Source of the DNA: Marinarcus sediminis
GTDB lineage: Bacteria; Campylobacterota; Campylobacteria; Campylobacterales; Arcobacteraceae
DNA: 64,000 nucleotides
Assembly (NCBI RefSeq): GCF_048571275.1
Contig: NZ_CP182357.1
Location: 2,170,001 to 2,234,000 of the forward strand
Reading direction: 5' to 3'
Shown: one piece after another, positions 16,440 through 26,580 of the stretch
How positions within the stretch are numbered: position 1 is the stretch's first letter
Layout: every line of letters begins with the position of its first letter
The notes under the pieces: model-generated
Databases searched by the model: none
The model's input: the letters and a program-made list of their open reading frames with translations, nothing else
What the model was told of the DNA's origin: nothing
Program-made: the position numbers and the translations under genes

Positions 16440-17342
16440 TTTTGCTTTAACATAAACGCGTTTAGGAGCAGGATACCCTTCTACGGTTTTGCTTGAATCA
16501 TTGGGGTCTAAAAAATCTTCTAAACTTTGTTCAAATGACCAATCTGTTTTTCTTTGCTCTTCTTGTGTGGTGACAGTCGTTTTTAATATCTCTATATCTG
16601 TAAACCCTGCTCTGTTGAGCCAATTTTTTAAAGCTGGAATGGTAGGAATAAAGTAGATATTAGGAATTTTAGAGTACCGACTGTTTGGCGTCAATGCAAT
16701 TTCATCTTCTCCATCAATCATAAAAGTATCAATTAAAATTTCACCCGCTGGGTTTAATCCTCGCGCAAGTGATTTTAGTGTACCTACGGGATCTGGTCTG
16801 TGGTATAAAACACCCAACATAAATATAAAATCAAATTTATGATTGTAAAGTTCCAAGTGTTCGACACCCAGTTTTTCATATACAATATCCGATTTAATAA
16901 AGTGGTTGATAAACTCAAATTGAAGCATTGTTAAAGGGCTTGGATCAAAACCAATGAGTCGTTTGGGTTTATCTTCTAACATTCTAAACATATAATAACC
17001 ATTATTACATCCAATATCAGCAACCACTTTATCTTTTAAATCAAAATAGGGACGTATGAGATTATATTTAATGTTACTTTGCCATTCACTGTCAATTTTA
17101 AGCCCAAAAAGATTAAAGGGCCCTTTTCTCCAAGGAATTAAAGTTTTTGCAGTTTGAAGTATCAATTCATGCTCTGCTGGGGTCAAATCATCTTTTTCTC
17201 CAATGCTCACCCAATCGTTTAATTCAATCTTAATATGCTCTTTTTCTATTTTTAAAACCTGTTTTAATTGATCATACCAAGGTTTAACATTTTTCCATTC
17301 GAGACATTGTGTTTTAAGTTTTTTTAATTCGTCTAATTTCAT
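16431..17342 (-). CDS. cmoB: tRNA U34 carboxymethyltransferase CmoB
   Basis: A 303-aa protein that transfers the carboxymethyl group of carboxy-SAM to 5-hydroxyuridine at position 34 of tRNAs, giving the cmo5U wobble base. Family signatures are clear: PWRKGPFNLFG, the Rossmann motif VADIGCNNGYYMFRM, LGVLYHRPDPVGTLKSL and GYPAPKRVYVKA. The start MKLDELKK at 17342 gives the usual beginning. An upstream ATG at 17378 would add 12 unusual residues, and its extension contains the TATAAT that sits six bases before 17342. cmoA is not in the window. Confidence 0.95.
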   Translation of the reverse strand: MKLDELKKLKTQCLEWKNVKPWYDQLKQVLKIEKEHIKIELNDWVSIGEKDDLTPAEHELILQTAKTLIPWRKGPFNLFGLKIDSEWQSNIKYNLIRPYFDLKDKVVADIGCNNGYYMFRMLEDKPKRLIGFDPSPLTMLQFEFINHFIKSDIVYEKLGVEHLELYNHKFDFIFMLGVLYHRPDPVGTLKSLARGLNPAGEILIDTFMIDGEDEIALTPNSRYSKIPNIYFIPTIPALKNWLNRAGFTDIEILKTTVTTQEEQRKTDWSFEQSLEDFLDPNDSSKTVEGYPAPKRVYVKAKKS

Positions 17343-17348
17343 CGTGCA

Positions 17349-17354
17349 ATTATA
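17349..17354 (-). promoter_or_regulatory. TATAAT -10 box six bases before cmoB ATG
   Basis: On the minus strand TATAAT, then TGCACG, then ATG, with no Shine-Dalgarno site. The same geometry occurs at recR, which suggests a leaderless mRNA. Confidence 0.55.
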
Positions 17355-17479
17355 TTCATTATTTAATAAAATACTCATTTAGTTATAAAAATAAAACTTT
17401 TTACAATTTAACTTTTGTTATACTACGAGCCACATGCGTTTGAAGATAAAACTACACATTTACTGCACGCGAGAGTGAT

Positions 17480-17485
17480 TATAAT
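17480..17485 (+). promoter_or_regulatory. -10 box TATAAT of ccsBA
   Basis: The TATAAT lies 30 bases upstream of the TTG start, leaving room for a short leader with an AAAAAGGA ribosome-binding site at 17501-17508. Confidence 0.5.
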
Positions 17486-17514
17486 ACAACCATAACATAC
17501 AAAAAGGATTTTAA

Positions 17515-20253
17515 TTGAAAAAACTGACCGCAATACTATTTTCATATTGGACTATGGCAATTTTACTTGTTATTTTAGGCGTAGGTGCTGCTGTTGCTAC
17601 GTTTATTGAGAATGATTATGGTACATCAACGGCAAGAGTAATGATTTATAACAATATTTGGTATGAAACGGCTTTGGTTCTTATGGTGGTAAACTTATGT
17701 GGAGTCATGTATAAAACTTCAATGTGGAAAAAACCTGCAAAATTTCTCTTTCACGCCTCTTTTGTTGTAATTTTAATTGGTGCAGCCATTACAAGATATG
17801 TGGGTTATGAAGGCATTATGCATATACGAGAAGGAGAAGTGCAACATGAAATGTTCTCTTTAGATCCATATTTGCAAGTAAAAATTGATTATCAAAATAA
17901 AACCTACTACCAAGAGTTCCCAATTGAATTTTCTGCATTAGGCAATAATTTTGATTATAAAGTTGAATTTGATAATAAAGTACTGGATTTAAAATATAAA
18001 GATTATATGTTTGCTAAAAAAGGAAAAGACACCATGGGTCTTTTGACCCTTGATGCTACAATTGATGATGAAACAAAAGAGTTTAAACTCCCTGGGAAAA
18101 GAGGACAACCTGGATTTCAACGAAGCAATACCTTTTCAGATGCCGTTGTTTCAATCGAATATGGTTCAAAACTTTTAAGCCTTCCTTTTGGAATAAAACT
18201 CAGAGACTTCCAACTCACACGATACCCTGGAAGTATGTCTCCTTCATCTTATGCTTCTGAAGTTACTGTAGTAAAAGAGGATGGAAGCAATTATGATTAT
18301 CGAATATTTATGAACAATACGCTTCATGAAGGGCACTATTTGTTTTTTCAAAGTTCATACGACCAAGATGAGTTAGGTACCATTTTATCGGTCAATAATG
18401 ACCCAGGGAAATGGCCAACCTATTTGGGATATTTTCTCTTAACATTGGGACTGGTTTGGAACTTTTTTGACTCAAAAAGTCGATTTTGGAAATTGACCAA
18501 ATATTTAAGAGATAAAAATATTGCCTCATTTATTTTAGCTGTTGCCTTATTTGCTGCAACCAATACCTATGCAAAAGAGTATAAGAGTGTAGAAGATTAT
18601 GTCAATGTCTACAAAGATGCTTCGGTTCAAACAGCAGAAAACTTCTCTAAACTTGCCGTTCAATCTGCTCAAGGAAGAATGAAACCTGTGGGTTCATTGA
18701 ACAAACAAATTTTAAATAAACTCAGCGGTAAAAGTGAATTATTTGGTATGAACTATAACCAAATTGTTCTTGGAATGCTCAGTCGTCCAGAGTATTGGCG
18801 ACACGTTAAAATGATTAAAATCAAAACACCTAAACTGAAAAAACTCATTGGGGTAGATGTCAATGACAATTTTATTGCCTTTTCGGATGTTTTCAAAGAG
18901 AACAAATATTTGTTATACGATGAAATCAACGCTGCCAATCGAGTCAATCCAAACGAACGTGGAACCTTTGAAAAAGATTTAATCCAAGTAGATGAACGGC
19001 TCAATATTGCCTATTTGGTCTACAGTGGAAATATCTTTAAAATCTTCCCGCAATTTAACCCAACACCACAAGATATGGTTAAAGATAAATGGTACACTCC
19101 TCTTGATGCCATCACAAACTTTACCGGCCAAAATAAAGCTGCAGTTGAAACCATGGTCAGAGGTTTGATCAATTATATCATCACTGAAAATTGGAAAATG
19201 GCAGATGAATTTATTGGACACATTTCACAGTATCAACAAAAAGTGGGAGAGAGTGTTATACCGAGTCAATCACGACTGGAAAATGAACTCTTCTTTGACA
19301 AAATTGATGTTTTCCCAAAATTGACACTGGCTTATGTTATTACAGGATTTATACTCTTTATTGTGGCATTTGCTTCAGTGTTTAATCAACAACTTCAATC
19401 AAAAAAAATAAACTACTTTTTTTACAGTGTAATTGCACTGTTATTTCTTGTACATACTTTTGGAATGGCGTTAAGATGGTATATAAGCGGTCATGCACCT
19501 TGGTCTGATACTTATGAATCGTTGTTGTATATCTCATGGTCAGCTACGTTTGCAGGGGTTGTTTTCTTTAGAAAATCACTTTTAGCATTAAGTGCTGCGG
19601 TGATTATTGCAGGGATTTTTATGTTCACGGCACACTTAAGCCATATTGACCCACAAATTACGAACTTAGTACCAGTACTTAAATCCTATTGGTTAACCAT
19701 TCACGTCTCAATTCTAACGGGTTCATATGGTTTCTTAGGGCTGAGTGCTGTTTTGGGGTACATGGCAATGTTACTGTTTATTTTTAGGAACAAAAACAAT
19801 CCGCACATTGATGAAACCATCAAACACATTGTAACAATCAATGAAGTATCTTTGATTATTGGTCTTACGGCACTAACAATTGGAAACTTTTTAGGTGGAA
19901 TTTGGGCAAATGAATCGTGGGGAAGATATTGGGGATGGGATCCTAAAGAGACTTGGGCTTATGTATCAATTGTAGCTTATGTATTGGTACTTCACTTAAG
20001 ATTGATTAAAGGGTTTAATACTCCATTTGTGCTCTCTGTAGCATCTATCTTAGGATTTTCAACCATTTTAATGACCTACTTTGGAGTCAACTTCTATCTC
20101 TCTGGAATGCACTCATACGCCACAGGAGACCCTCTTCCTATTCCGATGTGGGTCTATGTCTTAATTGTCTTGGTTTTTGTAACCATTGGTTTGGCCTACA
20201 GAAAAAGAGATTTAAAAGATGTTATATCGGCAAATCAACCGAAACAACAATAA
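17515..20253 (+). CDS. ccsBA: Fused cytochrome c biogenesis protein CcsBA (System II)
   Basis: A 912-aa fusion of a ResB/CcsB part (~1-360, with four membrane helices including one after PTYLGYFLLTLGLVWNFF) and a CcsA part (~600-900). The CcsA part carries the heme-handling WWD motif (GIWANESWGRYWGWDPKETWAY) and its membrane helices. Histidines in the membrane domain (SGHAPWSDTYESL, THFS-type positions such as AHLSHIDPQ) fit heme ligation. It exports heme and attaches it to CxxCH motifs of c-type cytochromes. The single-chain fusion is typical of Campylobacterota. The start is TTG with a strong ribosome-binding site. Substrates in this window include the heme sensor at 13.6 kb and probably Cti. 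Confidence 0.95.
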   Translation: MKKLTAILFSYWTMAILLVILGVGAAVATFIENDYGTSTARVMIYNNIWYETALVLMVVNLCGVMYKTSMWKKPAKFLFHASFVVILIGAAITRYVGYEGIMHIREGEVQHEMFSLDPYLQVKIDYQNKTYYQEFPIEFSALGNNFDYKVEFDNKVLDLKYKDYMFAKKGKDTMGLLTLDATIDDETKEFKLPGKRGQPGFQRSNTFSDAVVSIEYGSKLLSLPFGIKLRDFQLTRYPGSMSPSSYASEVTVVKEDGSNYDYRIFMNNTLHEGHYLFFQSSYDQDELGTILSVNNDPGKWPTYLGYFLLTLGLVWNFFDSKSRFWKLTKYLRDKNIASFILAVALFAATNTYAKEYKSVEDYVNVYKDASVQTAENFSKLAVQSAQGRMKPVGSLNKQILNKLSGKSELFGMNYNQIVLGMLSRPEYWRHVKMIKIKTPKLKKLIGVDVNDNFIAFSDVFKENKYLLYDEINAANRVNPNERGTFEKDLIQVDERLNIAYLVYSGNIFKIFPQFNPTPQDMVKDKWYTPLDAITNFTGQNKAAVETMVRGLINYIITENWKMADEFIGHISQYQQKVGESVIPSQSRLENELFFDKIDVFPKLTLAYVITGFILFIVAFASVFNQQLQSKKINYFFYSVIALLFLVHTFGMALRWYISGHAPWSDTYESLLYISWSATFAGVVFFRKSLLALSAAVIIAGIFMFTAHLSHIDPQITNLVPVLKSYWLTIHVSILTGSYGFLGLSAVLGYMAMLLFIFRNKNNPHIDETIKHIVTINEVSLIIGLTALTIGNFLGGIWANESWGRYWGWDPKETWAYVSIVAYVLVLHLRLIKGFNTPFVLSVASILGFSTILMTYFGVNFYLSGMHSYATGDPLPIPMWVYVLIVLVFVTIGLAYRKRDLKDVISANQPKQQ

Positions 20254-20286
20254 AAAAAGGGTCAGATAAATATCTGACCCTTTTTT
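20253..20286. terminator. Two-way rho-independent terminator after ccsBA
   Basis: A 15-bp perfect stem (AAAAAAGGGTCAGAT / ATCTGACCCTTTTTT) with a 4-base loop and A/T flanks, between convergent ccsBA and the cupin gene. Confidence 0.9.
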
Positions 20287-20638
20287 AATGCTCAATCATT
20301 TGGATATGATCCTCTTTGGTTGTAATCATACACAAAAATTCATACTCACTTCCATAACATGCTTCGTACATGTGATTCACACCTGCTGGAATATAGATAA
20401 AATCTCCCGCTTTGGCATGATACTCTTCACTGCCCACAATCACTTTGGCTTCACCTTTTAAGACATATTGTTGGTGTTGAATCTCATTGGTGTGATTGGG
20501 CATTGAACCCTCTTTGGCTAAGGTTACTTTTCTTACAATAAAATCTTTGTCTTCTTTAGGGGTTAAGACTGCAATTGAAGCATTGACTGTTTTTGGAATG
20601 CAACTTTTTTCAAAATTATCTGATGTTTGGCAATACAT
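20285..20638 (-). CDS. Cupin-domain protein
   Basis: A 117-aa single-domain cupin. Motif 1 is PNHTNEIQHQQYVLKG and motif 2 is AGDFIYIPAGVNHMYEA; H49, H55 and H89 are likely metal ligands. The N-terminal cysteines (CQTSDNFEKSC) are unusual but not diagnostic. Small cupins serve as dioxygenases, isomerases or ligand-binding proteins, so no substrate can be assigned. It has a good AAAGGA site and is separated from lpdA by about 90 bp on the same strand side. Confidence 0.85.
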   Translation of the reverse strand: MYCQTSDNFEKSCIPKTVNASIAVLTPKEDKDFIVRKVTLAKEGSMPNHTNEIQHQQYVLKGEAKVIVGSEEYHAKAGDFIYIPAGVNHMYEACYGSEYEFLCMITTKEDHIQMIEH

Positions 20639-20728
20639 AGTATGATCCTTTTATTTTAATGCAAAATCATAGTGCTTTTTTACTGAAAAGAAATTAAGAG
20701 AAGTTATAAAGGGGTGCGTAAAGAGAAA

Positions 20729-22162
20729 TTACTTTCTCTTTACTGCTTTTGCGTTGGGAAGATCGGTGATGCTTCCTTCAAATATTTCTGCCGCCATACC
20801 TACAGATTCGTGTAGTGTTGGGTGTGCGTGAATAGTGAGTGCAATATCTTCTGCATCACAATCCATCTCTAAGGCTAAAGAAATTTCACCTAAGAGCTCA
20901 CCTGCATTATCACCCACTAAGGCTCCACCAATGAGTTGGTGGGTCTCTTTATCGAAGATAAGTTTTGTCATACCATTGTTTGAAACATCCGCAGCCAAGG
21001 CTCGCCCTGATGCACTCCAAGGGAATGTTGCTACTTCATAGTTTATACCAGCAGCTTTTGCATCATTTTCTGTCATACCTGCCCATGCAATTTCTGGGAA
21101 AGTATAGGCAATTGACGGGATTTGTTTTGGTTCAAAAAAGGCTTTATGCCCAGCAATGACTTCAGCTGCCACATGCGCTTCATGTACGGCTTTGTGTGCA
21201 AGCATGGGTTGCCCCACAATATCACCAATAGCAAAAATGTTTTCTACATTGGTTCTCATTTGATTATCAACTTTTATGATGCCATATTCATCAACATTGA
21301 CACCACATTTATCTAATCCCAGTTTTAATCCATTGGCACTTCGTCCCATGGCAACTAAAATGGCATCATACACCACAGCACCTTCTGGCGCACTTTTTCC
21401 TTTAAACTCAACATACACACCATCTTGTTTAGGAATGATTGATTGCGCTTGTGTTTCAAACATGATGTTAAATCGATGTGTGTTCGCTTTGGTGTACATT
21501 TTAACAATGTCCGCATCTGTTCCCGACATGAGTTGTTTTCCCCGTACCACAAAATCAACTTGAGAACCCAATTTTTGGTATACTGTACCCATTTCAAGTC
21601 CAATAATTCCTCCACCCATTACAAGGAGTCTTTTAGGCACTTCTTTGACTTCTAAAGCATTAGTAGAGTCCCAAATTCTTGGGTCTTCATGCGGAATAAA
21701 CGACATTTTAGAGCTTTGGCTTCCTGCTGCAATAATACAATTATCAAACGTTACTTTTGTTTTTTCATCGCTGTTGGTGTGTGCAACTTCTACAGAGTTT
21801 TTATCTAAAAATGTAGCCGTACCTTGAATCACGGTAACTTTTCTCATTTTAGCCATGGCACTTAACCCATCGGTGAGTTTTTTAACTACACCGCTTTTAT
21901 ACGCTGCAACTTTAGTAATATCAACTGTGGGTTTTGCAAAACTCACCCCTGCGTGTTCAATGTGTTCTGCTTCTTCTATGACTTTTGCCACATGAAGCAA
22001 TGCTTTAGATGGAATACATCCTACATTCAAACACACCCCACCTAATGTAGAATGTCGTTCAACCAATACGGTTTCTAAACCCAAATCAGCACATCTAAAA
22101 GCAGCAGAATAGCCACCAGGCCCTGCTCCTATAACTAATACTTGTCCTTTTACTTCATTCAT
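20729..22162 (-). CDS. lpdA: Dihydrolipoyl dehydrogenase (E3)
   Basis: A 477-aa flavoprotein. It has the FAD-binding motif GAGPGGYSAAFR near the start, the redox-active disulfide in GGVCLNVGCIPSKAL, the NAD-binding GGGIIGLEMG and the C-terminal catalytic HAHPTLHES. It reoxidises the dihydrolipoyl arms of AceF with NAD+. It is the last gene of the aceE-aceF-lpdA operon, 10 bp after aceF, with its own AAGGAAA ribosome-binding site. Confidence 0.96.
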   Translation of the reverse strand: MNEVKGQVLVIGAGPGGYSAAFRCADLGLETVLVERHSTLGGVCLNVGCIPSKALLHVAKVIEEAEHIEHAGVSFAKPTVDITKVAAYKSGVVKKLTDGLSAMAKMRKVTVIQGTATFLDKNSVEVAHTNSDEKTKVTFDNCIIAAGSQSSKMSFIPHEDPRIWDSTNALEVKEVPKRLLVMGGGIIGLEMGTVYQKLGSQVDFVVRGKQLMSGTDADIVKMYTKANTHRFNIMFETQAQSIIPKQDGVYVEFKGKSAPEGAVVYDAILVAMGRSANGLKLGLDKCGVNVDEYGIIKVDNQMRTNVENIFAIGDIVGQPMLAHKAVHEAHVAAEVIAGHKAFFEPKQIPSIAYTFPEIAWAGMTENDAKAAGINYEVATFPWSASGRALAADVSNNGMTKLIFDKETHQLIGGALVGDNAGELLGEISLALEMDCDAEDIALTIHAHPTLHESVGMAAEIFEGSITDLPNAKAVKRK

Positions 22163-22172
22163 ATTAGTTTCC

Positions 22173-23897
22173 TTATAGACTTAATAATCTAATGTCGCTT
22201 AACAGCTTAGATAATGTATTTGTAAATCTTGCACCATCGGCACCATCAATGACTTTATGATCATACGACAAAGACAATGGAAGCGTTAATCTTGGCTCAA
22301 AAGTTTCACCGTTCCATTTTGGTTTCATTTCAGATTTAGACAATCCTAAAATAGCCACTTCAGGGGCGTTGATAATTGGCGTAAAGTACGTTCCTCCAAT
22401 TCCACCCAAAGAAGAAATTGTAAATGAAGCCCCTTGCATATCGGTAGCTTTAAGTTTCCCCTCTCGGGCTTTTTGTGAAATTTCAGCCATCTCTATTGCA
22501 ATTTGTTTGAACCCTTTTTTATTGACATCACGAATAACTGGAACAACTAAACCATTTGGTGTATCTACGGCAATAGCAATATGGAAATACTTTTTCATGA
22601 TTAGGCTTTGTCCATCGGCACTCAATGAGGCATTGAATTTAGGGTGTAATGCCAACGCTTTTGCCACAGCTTTTACGACAAACACTAAAGGTGAAAGTTT
22701 AAAATCAGTTGCAAGGGCATTTTGCTCTTTTCTGAAGCTTTCCATCTCGGTAATATCCGCTTCATCAAATTGAGTTACGTGTGGCATAGCTAACCAGTTT
22801 CGGTGTAAACTTGGCCCTGAAATTTTTTGAATTCGGCTTAACTCAACGGTTTCGATTTCACCAAATTGTGCAAAATCAATCACTTTAGGCTCTGGAAGAT
22901 TAAATCCTAACCCAGCACCACCTGCAGCAGCTGCTGGTTTATTGAGTTGTTCTTTGACATAGGCTTTGACATCTTCTTTTAAAATTCTGTTTTTTCGCCC
23001 TGTTCCTTTTACAAAACCTAAATCCACACCAAACTCACGAGCAAGTTTTCTTACTGATGGTGAAGCATAGACTTTTGTTGCTTTAGTGCTTAATACATTG
23101 GTACTTTCACCCGTAACTGTTGCAACGGCTGCTTGAACAGTAATAGGGGTATGTTCCTCTTTTTTTGTTTCAACTGCAACTTCTGGAGCAGGTGTTGGAA
23201 GTTTGTTTTCCATAACTACCGTTCTTATCACTTTGGCAATCAAATCTCCGCTGTTGACTTTAGCACCCACTTCAACACAAAGTTCTAAAATTTCACCTGC
23301 AAATGGTGCAGGCACATCCATGGAAGCTTTTTCAGTCTCTAAAGTAATCAAACCATCATCAAACTCAACTGTATCACCAACTGCAACCATGATATCAATT
23401 AAATCCACATCGGTATCGCTTCCTAAATCAGGGACATACACCTCTTCCACGACTGAACAAATCGTTTGTTCGTTGACAAATTGGCACGATACTTGTGCAT
23501 TGGCAGCTGAAATGGCTTCAAGTTGTGCTTTTGCATCTTCCAAACTCATTGCTTCTGTTGAGACCGTTGCTTTTGGCTCTGGTGCTTTTTCAACAGCAAC
23601 GGCAGCTACTGGCTCTTTTGCAACACTTGGTGCAGGTGTTTGTGCTGCTGCTTCATCTTCTACTTCAATTCGAGCAATCAAATCGCCACTGTTGACTTTA
23701 TCGCCCACTTTTACAAGAATCTCTTTAACGACTCCTGCGTGTGTTGTTGGAACGTCCATAGATGCTTTGTCTGTTTCTAAAGTGATTAAACCATCTTCAA
23801 CTTCAACCGTATCACCTACACTCACCATAATGTCAATTAAATCAACGTCTTTATCTGCCCCTAAATCAGGAATAAAAATATCTTGAATTCTACTCAT
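22173..23897 (-). CDS. aceF: Pyruvate dehydrogenase E2, dihydrolipoyl acetyltransferase
   Basis: A 574-aa protein with two lipoyl domains, each with the lysine to be lipoylated (LETDKASMDV near residue 45 and LETEKASMDV near 190). Alanine/proline-rich linkers follow, then an E3-binding domain (ASPSVRKLAREFGVDL) and the catalytic domain with SYDHKVIDGADGARF. It passes the acetyl group from AceE to CoA. The lipoyl lysines are the targets of the lipoate genes encoded divergently at 27.0-28.6 kb. It sits 11 bp after aceE. Confidence 0.96.
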   Translation of the reverse strand: MSRIQDIFIPDLGADKDVDLIDIMVSVGDTVEVEDGLITLETDKASMDVPTTHAGVVKEILVKVGDKVNSGDLIARIEVEDEAAAQTPAPSVAKEPVAAVAVEKAPEPKATVSTEAMSLEDAKAQLEAISAANAQVSCQFVNEQTICSVVEEVYVPDLGSDTDVDLIDIMVAVGDTVEFDDGLITLETEKASMDVPAPFAGEILELCVEVGAKVNSGDLIAKVIRTVVMENKLPTPAPEVAVETKKEEHTPITVQAAVATVTGESTNVLSTKATKVYASPSVRKLAREFGVDLGFVKGTGRKNRILKEDVKAYVKEQLNKPAAAAGGAGLGFNLPEPKVIDFAQFGEIETVELSRIQKISGPSLHRNWLAMPHVTQFDEADITEMESFRKEQNALATDFKLSPLVFVVKAVAKALALHPKFNASLSADGQSLIMKKYFHIAIAVDTPNGLVVPVIRDVNKKGFKQIAIEMAEISQKAREGKLKATDMQGASFTISSLGGIGGTYFTPIINAPEVAILGLSKSEMKPKWNGETFEPRLTLPLSLSYDHKVIDGADGARFTNTLSKLLSDIRLLSL

Positions 23898-23907
23898 CTT
23901 TTACTCC

Positions 23908-26580
23908 TTATGCTTTTAATGGATTGATTTTTTCTGGATTGATATTGTATTTTTTCATCGCTTCTAATACCACTTTTTTATCAATTTTTCCCGCTTTTGC
24001 CAATTGTGCCAATGTTGTAAATACAATAAAATCAGAATCCACTTCAAAGAAAGATCTTAAATTGGCTCTTGAATCACTTCGCCCAAAACCATCGGTTCCA
24101 AGTGCTTTAAATGAACCACTTACAAATGGTGCTAATTGTTCAGAATACGATTTAATGTAATCTGTTGCTGAAATAATAAGGCTCTCTTTGTCTTGTCCAA
24201 GAACTTGGTCAACATAAGGCACTCTGTCCTCTTCTTCAATGTGCAATAAGTTGTATCTTTCAACATCTTGTGCTTCTCTTGCTAACTCATTGTACGAAGT
24301 AACAGAATAAAGCTCAGAAGCAATGCCATACTCACTTGCTAATGTTTCAGAAGCGACTCTTACTTGCTCTAAAATTGAACCTGAACCCAATAATTTCACT
24401 TTATAATTGTTTTTAGCTTCAACATCTTTTAATTTATAAATACCTTTTAAGATACCTTCAACCGCACCTTCTGGCATAGCTGGTTGTTTATAGTTTTCAT
24501 TTAATGTCGTTAAATAGAAGTACACATCTTCTTGTTTTTCACCGTACATTCTTTCAATACCATTTTGAACAATTACTGCCACTTCATACCCATATGTTGG
24601 ATCATACGTGACACAATTTGGAATGGTATTAGCAATAACATGCGAGTGTCCATCTTCATGTTGTAGACCTTCCCCATTAAGTGTTGTTCTTCCCGATGTT
24701 CCACCGACTAAGAAACCTCTTGCCATTTGGTCACCCGCTGCCCAACAAATATCACCTGTTCTTTGGAATCCAAACATTGAATAAAATACATAAAATGGAA
24801 TCATTGGACAATCATTGACTGAGTATGAAGTTGCAGCTGCAACCCAAGAACCCATAGCACCAAGTTCGTTGATACCTTCTTGAAGAACTTGACCTTTTTT
24901 ATCTTCTTTATAGTATGCCACTTGGTCTTTATCTTGTGGGATATATTTTTGACCTTCAGATGAGTAAATACCCAATTGTCTGAACATCCCTTCCATACCA
25001 AATGTTCTGGCTTCATCAGGAACGATTGGAACAATTTTTTTACCAATGGCTTTGTCTTTAACCAAAATATTTAATACTCTTACAAACGCCATGGTTGTAG
25101 AGATTTCTCTCTCCCCTGAACCTTCTAATACTGCATCAAATTTATCCAAAGTAGGAATTTCTAAAGGTGTTGAAAATTTTGTTCTTCTTTGAGGAACTGC
25201 TCCTCCCAATGTTGCTCGTCTCTCTTTCATGTAGGCCATTTCAGGAGAATCTTCAGCTGGTCTGTAATACGCTAAGTTCTCTACATCTTCATCTGAAACA
25301 GGAATATTAAATCTGTCTCTGAATTGTCGTAATACACTTGTATCCACTTTTTTAACACCATGTGCAATATTTTTACCCTCTGCTGCTTCACCCATTCCAT
25401 AACCTTTAACCGTTTTAGCTAAAATTACTGTTGGTTTACCTTTAATCTCAGAGGCTTTTTTATATGCTGCATAGACTTTAACAGGGTCATGTCCACCTCT
25501 GTTTAATCTCCAAATATCATCATCACTCATATTCTCTACTAATTTAGCTGTCTCTGGATATTTGTTAAAGAAGTTCTCTCTTGTATAAGCACCACCTTTT
25601 TGTTTAAAGTTTTGATACTCACCATCAACAGTCTCTTCCATGAGTTGTTGCAGTTTTCCAGATTTGTCTTTAGCAATCAAAGCATCCCAATGACTTCCCC
25701 AAATGACTTTTAGCACTTCCCAACCATTTCCTCTGAAATTTCCTTCAAGTTCTTGAATGATTTTTCCGTTTCCTCGTACTGGACCATCGAGTCTTTGTAA
25801 GTTACAGTTAATAACAAATACTAAGTTATCTAACCCTTCTCTTCCAGCAAGACCAATAGCACCCAGAGATTCAGGCTCATCACACTCACCATCACCCATA
25901 AAACAATAAACTTTTTGAGCGCTACAATCTTTAATACCTCTGTGTGTTAAGTATTTTAAAAATCGTGCTTGATAAATCGCTTGAATTGGCCCAAGTCCCA
26001 TTGAAACTGTTGGGAATTGCCAATAGTTTGGCATGAGTTTTGGATGAGGATATGAAGACAATCCATTAGCAAAGGCTTCTTGTCTGAAATTGTCCATTTG
26101 TTCTTCAGAGAGTCTTCCTTCAACAAAACTTCTTGCATAAATACCAGGAGCAATGTGCCCTTGATAAAATACTAAATCTCCACCATCGTTCTCGTTTGGT
26201 GCTTTAAAAAAGTGATTAAATGCGACGTCATAAAGCGTTGCAGATGATTGAAAAGAGGCAATGTGTCCACCCAGTTCTAAATGTTTTTTAGATGCTCTTA
26301 AAACCATAGTTTGAGCATTCCATCTGATAATTGATCGGATTTTTCTTTCTAAATCATGATTGGCTGGCATTTTGGGTTCTTGATCAACTGGAATCGTATT
26401 AAGATAAGCCGTATTCGCACTGTGAGGAATATGCGCCCCATTTCTTCTGGCATTATCAATTAATTGATCCAATAAATAGTGAGCTCTTTCGCTCCCCTCT
26501 TCTTTAATCACAACTTCTAAAGCATCAATCCACTCTTGCGTCTCTTGTGGATCAATATCTTCTAAATTCATAACAGACAT
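23908..26580 (-). CDS. aceE: Pyruvate dehydrogenase E1 (homodimeric)
   Basis: An 890-aa thiamine diphosphate enzyme of the single-chain AceE type, decarboxylating pyruvate and acetylating AceF. The TPP motif GDGECDEPESLG and family blocks such as SYPHPKLMPNYWQFPTVSMG and GRTTLNGEGLQHEDGHSH are intact. The start MSVMNLEDID at 26580 has an AAAGGA site at good spacing and gives the family length; the frame is open 66 bases further upstream, but that part has no good site. It is the first gene of the operon. The presence of PDH is notable because many relatives rely on pyruvate:ferredoxin oxidoreductase. Confidence 0.95.
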   Translation of the reverse strand: MSVMNLEDIDPQETQEWIDALEVVIKEEGSERAHYLLDQLIDNARRNGAHIPHSANTAYLNTIPVDQEPKMPANHDLERKIRSIIRWNAQTMVLRASKKHLELGGHIASFQSSATLYDVAFNHFFKAPNENDGGDLVFYQGHIAPGIYARSFVEGRLSEEQMDNFRQEAFANGLSSYPHPKLMPNYWQFPTVSMGLGPIQAIYQARFLKYLTHRGIKDCSAQKVYCFMGDGECDEPESLGAIGLAGREGLDNLVFVINCNLQRLDGPVRGNGKIIQELEGNFRGNGWEVLKVIWGSHWDALIAKDKSGKLQQLMEETVDGEYQNFKQKGGAYTRENFFNKYPETAKLVENMSDDDIWRLNRGGHDPVKVYAAYKKASEIKGKPTVILAKTVKGYGMGEAAEGKNIAHGVKKVDTSVLRQFRDRFNIPVSDEDVENLAYYRPAEDSPEMAYMKERRATLGGAVPQRRTKFSTPLEIPTLDKFDAVLEGSGEREISTTMAFVRVLNILVKDKAIGKKIVPIVPDEARTFGMEGMFRQLGIYSSEGQKYIPQDKDQVAYYKEDKKGQVLQEGINELGAMGSWVAAATSYSVNDCPMIPFYVFYSMFGFQRTGDICWAAGDQMARGFLVGGTSGRTTLNGEGLQHEDGHSHVIANTIPNCVTYDPTYGYEVAVIVQNGIERMYGEKQEDVYFYLTTLNENYKQPAMPEGAVEGILKGIYKLKDVEAKNNYKVKLLGSGSILEQVRVASETLASEYGIASELYSVTSYNELAREAQDVERYNLLHIEEEDRVPYVDQVLGQDKESLIISATDYIKSYSEQLAPFVSGSFKALGTDGFGRSDSRANLRSFFEVDSDFIVFTTLAQLAKAGKIDKKVVLEAMKKYNINPEKINPLKA

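Noticed and set aside
17343..17378. A longer CmoB starting at 17378
   Set aside because: The 12 extra residues are not typical of CmoB and the region contains the TATAAT box positioned for the ATG at 17342.
23203..23886. A 227-codon open frame antisense to aceF
   Set aside because: It is rich in Ala, Ser and Thr, lies opposite the lipoyl and linker coding region, and has no ribosome-binding site; it is a by-product of aceF codon use.
22173..23897. Duplicated lipoyl segment in aceF as an assembly artefact
   Set aside because: The two lipoyl domains differ at many positions and multi-lipoyl E2 proteins are normal.
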